A stretch of 64,000 nucleotides of DNA, from assembly GCF_001012825.1 (NCBI RefSeq), contig NZ_LCZJ02000018.1:363122-427121 (forward strand). The letters are read 5' to 3'. The DNA is from Paenibacillus etheri (GTDB lineage Bacteria > Bacillota > Bacilli > Paenibacillales > Paenibacillaceae). The translations under genes and the position numbers were made by a program. This document shows positions 62,794 to 64,000 of this stretch, piece by piece. The notes under the pieces are model-generated. The model searched no databases. It was given only the letters and a program-made list of their open reading frames with translations, and was not told the origin of the DNA. Numbering within the stretch: position 1 is the stretch's first letter; each line of letters begins with the position of its first letter.

Positions 62794-63951
62794 GTGAAAA
62801 AGCACGATCAGGATTTTATGAAGCGGCAAAATCGATTGACGGTCTTCGAAATCATTAAAAACCAACAACCGATTTCTCGCGCTTCCATCGCCAAACAAAC
62901 GGGTATGAGTCCTACCACTGTAAGTCGAATTGTTGGGGAATTGACTGAGCAAGGATATCTACTCGATTCGGATCAGGTATCGTCAGGATTAGGTCGGAAA
63001 TCAACATTGATAGCTATGGTTGACGCTTCTGTGTTGTCAGTAGGGGTTGAACTGGATCGCAGTCTTATGAATGTCGGCATCGTAGATTTACAAGGTAAGC
63101 TTCTCTGCAGCAGGCAATACCCACGTATACCGGATGAGAGTGTAGACAAGACGCTAGAACGAATTAATGAAGCGATTGAACAACTGACGCAGCAGCATCT
63201 GATTGACAGAACACGTATCGTCGGTATTGGCGTTGGACTTCCCGGCATTGTGAATAACGAAGAAGGTATTGTCGTCTTCTCGGTTCAGCTTGGATGGAAG
63301 AATGTGGCCTTAGCTAAACGCCTAAAGGAACTAACGGGTTTTGAAATTGCTGTTGATAATGAGCTGAAAGTAAGAGCTCTTGCTGAACATCTTAAAGGTG
63401 CTGCAGTTGGTTCTGTCCGTACCGCACTATTGGGCTTCGGTCAAGGCGTGGGCTCGGCGATGATTCTCGAAGGAGAGATCTATCGCGGGGTGATGAACAG
63501 TGCTGGCGAAATTGGTCATACGACAGTGGATCCTAACGGAATGATGTGTGAGTGCGGTAAAGCGGGTTGCTTGCAGACTTATATTAATATCAGCTCATTG
63601 TTGTCAGAAGCCAATCGGATTCGTCCGATTCGCACGATCGAGGAGTTGTTTGAAGCTAAGGATGCAGGAGAGCATTGGGCGGTTCATTTGATCGAGCGTG
63701 CGCTCATGTATATGGCGATTACAATCAACAATGTCGTATGTATGTATAACCCGGATAGTGTGATCTTGAGTGGAGAACTCGTAGACAAATTCCCTGACAT
63801 TTATGAAGAAGTCGAGAAGCTCTATCTTTCACGCTTCACCTGGGAACCCCTTCGTGGATCTTTCTCCATTCATCGTTCGATGTTGAACGAAAATGGTGTA
63901 ATTATCGGATCGGGACTACTATCGCAAAATCGTTTTTTCGCCTTGGACTAA
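62794..63951 (+). CDS. ROK family transcriptional repressor (XylR/NagC type)
   Basis: 385 residues from GTG 62794 (AGGAG 7 bases upstream; ATG 62788 is only 1 base from it). Winged helix at ~15-75 (NQQPISRASIAKQTGMSPTT) followed by the ROK sugar-kinase-like fold with VGIGVGLPGIV, a GHTTVDP stretch and the zinc site MCECGKAGCLQTY (C-x-C-x4-C). Such repressors respond to sugars and usually control an adjacent transport/catabolic operon; the gene starting at 63980 is the likely target. Confidence 0.92.
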   Translation: MKKHDQDFMKRQNRLTVFEIIKNQQPISRASIAKQTGMSPTTVSRIVGELTEQGYLLDSDQVSSGLGRKSTLIAMVDASVLSVGVELDRSLMNVGIVDLQGKLLCSRQYPRIPDESVDKTLERINEAIEQLTQQHLIDRTRIVGIGVGLPGIVNNEEGIVVFSVQLGWKNVALAKRLKELTGFEIAVDNELKVRALAEHLKGAAVGSVRTALLGFGQGVGSAMILEGEIYRGVMNSAGEIGHTTVDPNGMMCECGKAGCLQTYINISSLLSEANRIRPIRTIEELFEAKDAGEHWAVHLIERALMYMAITINNVVCMYNPDSVILSGELVDKFPDIYEEVEKLYLSRFTWEPLRGSFSIHRSMLNENGVIIGSGLLSQNRFFALD

Positions 63952-63979
63952 TAAAATTACATCGAGGGAGGTTGTACAT

Positions 63980-64000
63980 ATGGGGTTTACAACATTAGTA
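63980..64000 (+). CDS. Start of a gene cut by the window edge
   Basis: ATG 63980 with GAGGGAGG about 9 bases upstream, encoding MGFTTLV before the edge. Probably a sugar gene under the ROK regulator, but seven residues do not allow identification. Confidence 0.55.

Noticed and set aside
62638-62952. Minus-strand 104-codon ORF overlapping the ROK gene start
   Set aside because: It lacks a ribosome binding site and overlaps a well-supported gene on the other strand.
1-64000. tRNA, rRNA, transposase, prophage and integrase genes
   Set aside because: None seen on either strand after reading; this is a visual judgement, and a tRNAscan or IS search would settle it.

Overview
The window reads as a chromosome segment from a Paenibacillus-like member of the Bacillota. 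The grounds are strong AGGAGG-type ribosome binding sites with frequent GTG and TTG starts, many intrinsic terminators, Bacillus-type gene sets (parE-parC, the Ctc form of ribosomal protein L25, a YhbD-bactofilin operon, an LCP-family protein, cysJ-cysI), and Paenibacillus-style carbohydrate genes (MglC permease, FN3/CBM enzyme, ROK regulator). No rRNA, tRNA, transposase, phage module or CRISPR array was seen.

Layout. 0-7.5 kb: end of an mgl-type sugar permease, a WG-repeat/DUF3298 protein, a secreted CAP protein, a GDSL hydrolase and an ABC exporter pair. 7.5-12.5 kb: topoisomerase IV (parE, parC), flanked by two copies of a palindromic intergenic repeat, with a large imperfect hairpin between the genes. 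12.5-20 kb: MarR and AraC regulators, rRNA-modification enzymes, a flavodoxin with a textbook Fur box plus an unknown partner gene, acetyltransferases and L25. 20-29 kb: a secreted glycan-active enzyme, a HIT protein, the yhbD-bacE-bacF-like operon, a frameshifted MFS exporter, and an ACT/PFL pair on the minus strand. 29-34.5 kb: a three-gene phosphorelay/c-di-GMP operon (Hpt-REC-GGDEF-REC, stand-alone REC, hybrid kinase). 34.7-38.5 kb: cysJI sulfite reductase. 38.7-45.2 kb: methionine aminopeptidase, CBS protein, chemoreceptor, cold-shock protein with a terminator-like leader, LCP protein and small proteins. 45.3-47.4 kb: two adjacent decaying genes (a GntR/LacI-type regulator and a DUF5054 protein). 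47.4-58.7 kb: an AgrC/AgrA-like pair divergent from an ABC exporter and a 33-residue membrane peptide; then a serine hydrolase and an OmpR-type two-component/ABC/FtsX module. 58.8-64 kb: VOC, DUF2871, two tiny membrane or secreted proteins, a nitronate monooxygenase-like enzyme, an MgtC-like protein and a ROK repressor next to the start of another gene.

How the genes work together. Three modules couple sensing to output: the hybrid kinase operon (kinase, REC, Hpt and diguanylate cyclase all local, so a full relay is possible), the AgrCA-like pair with its divergent ABC exporter and micro-peptide, and the RR-HK-ABC-FtsX cluster typical of envelope-stress or peptide detoxification. The 16.4-17.7 kb pair is probably iron-limitation induced. 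The most interesting leads for new biology are the flavodoxin partner protein, the 33-residue ABC-linked peptide, the complete c-di-GMP phosphorelay, the terminator-like structure in the csp leader, and the palindromic repeat family around parE/parC.
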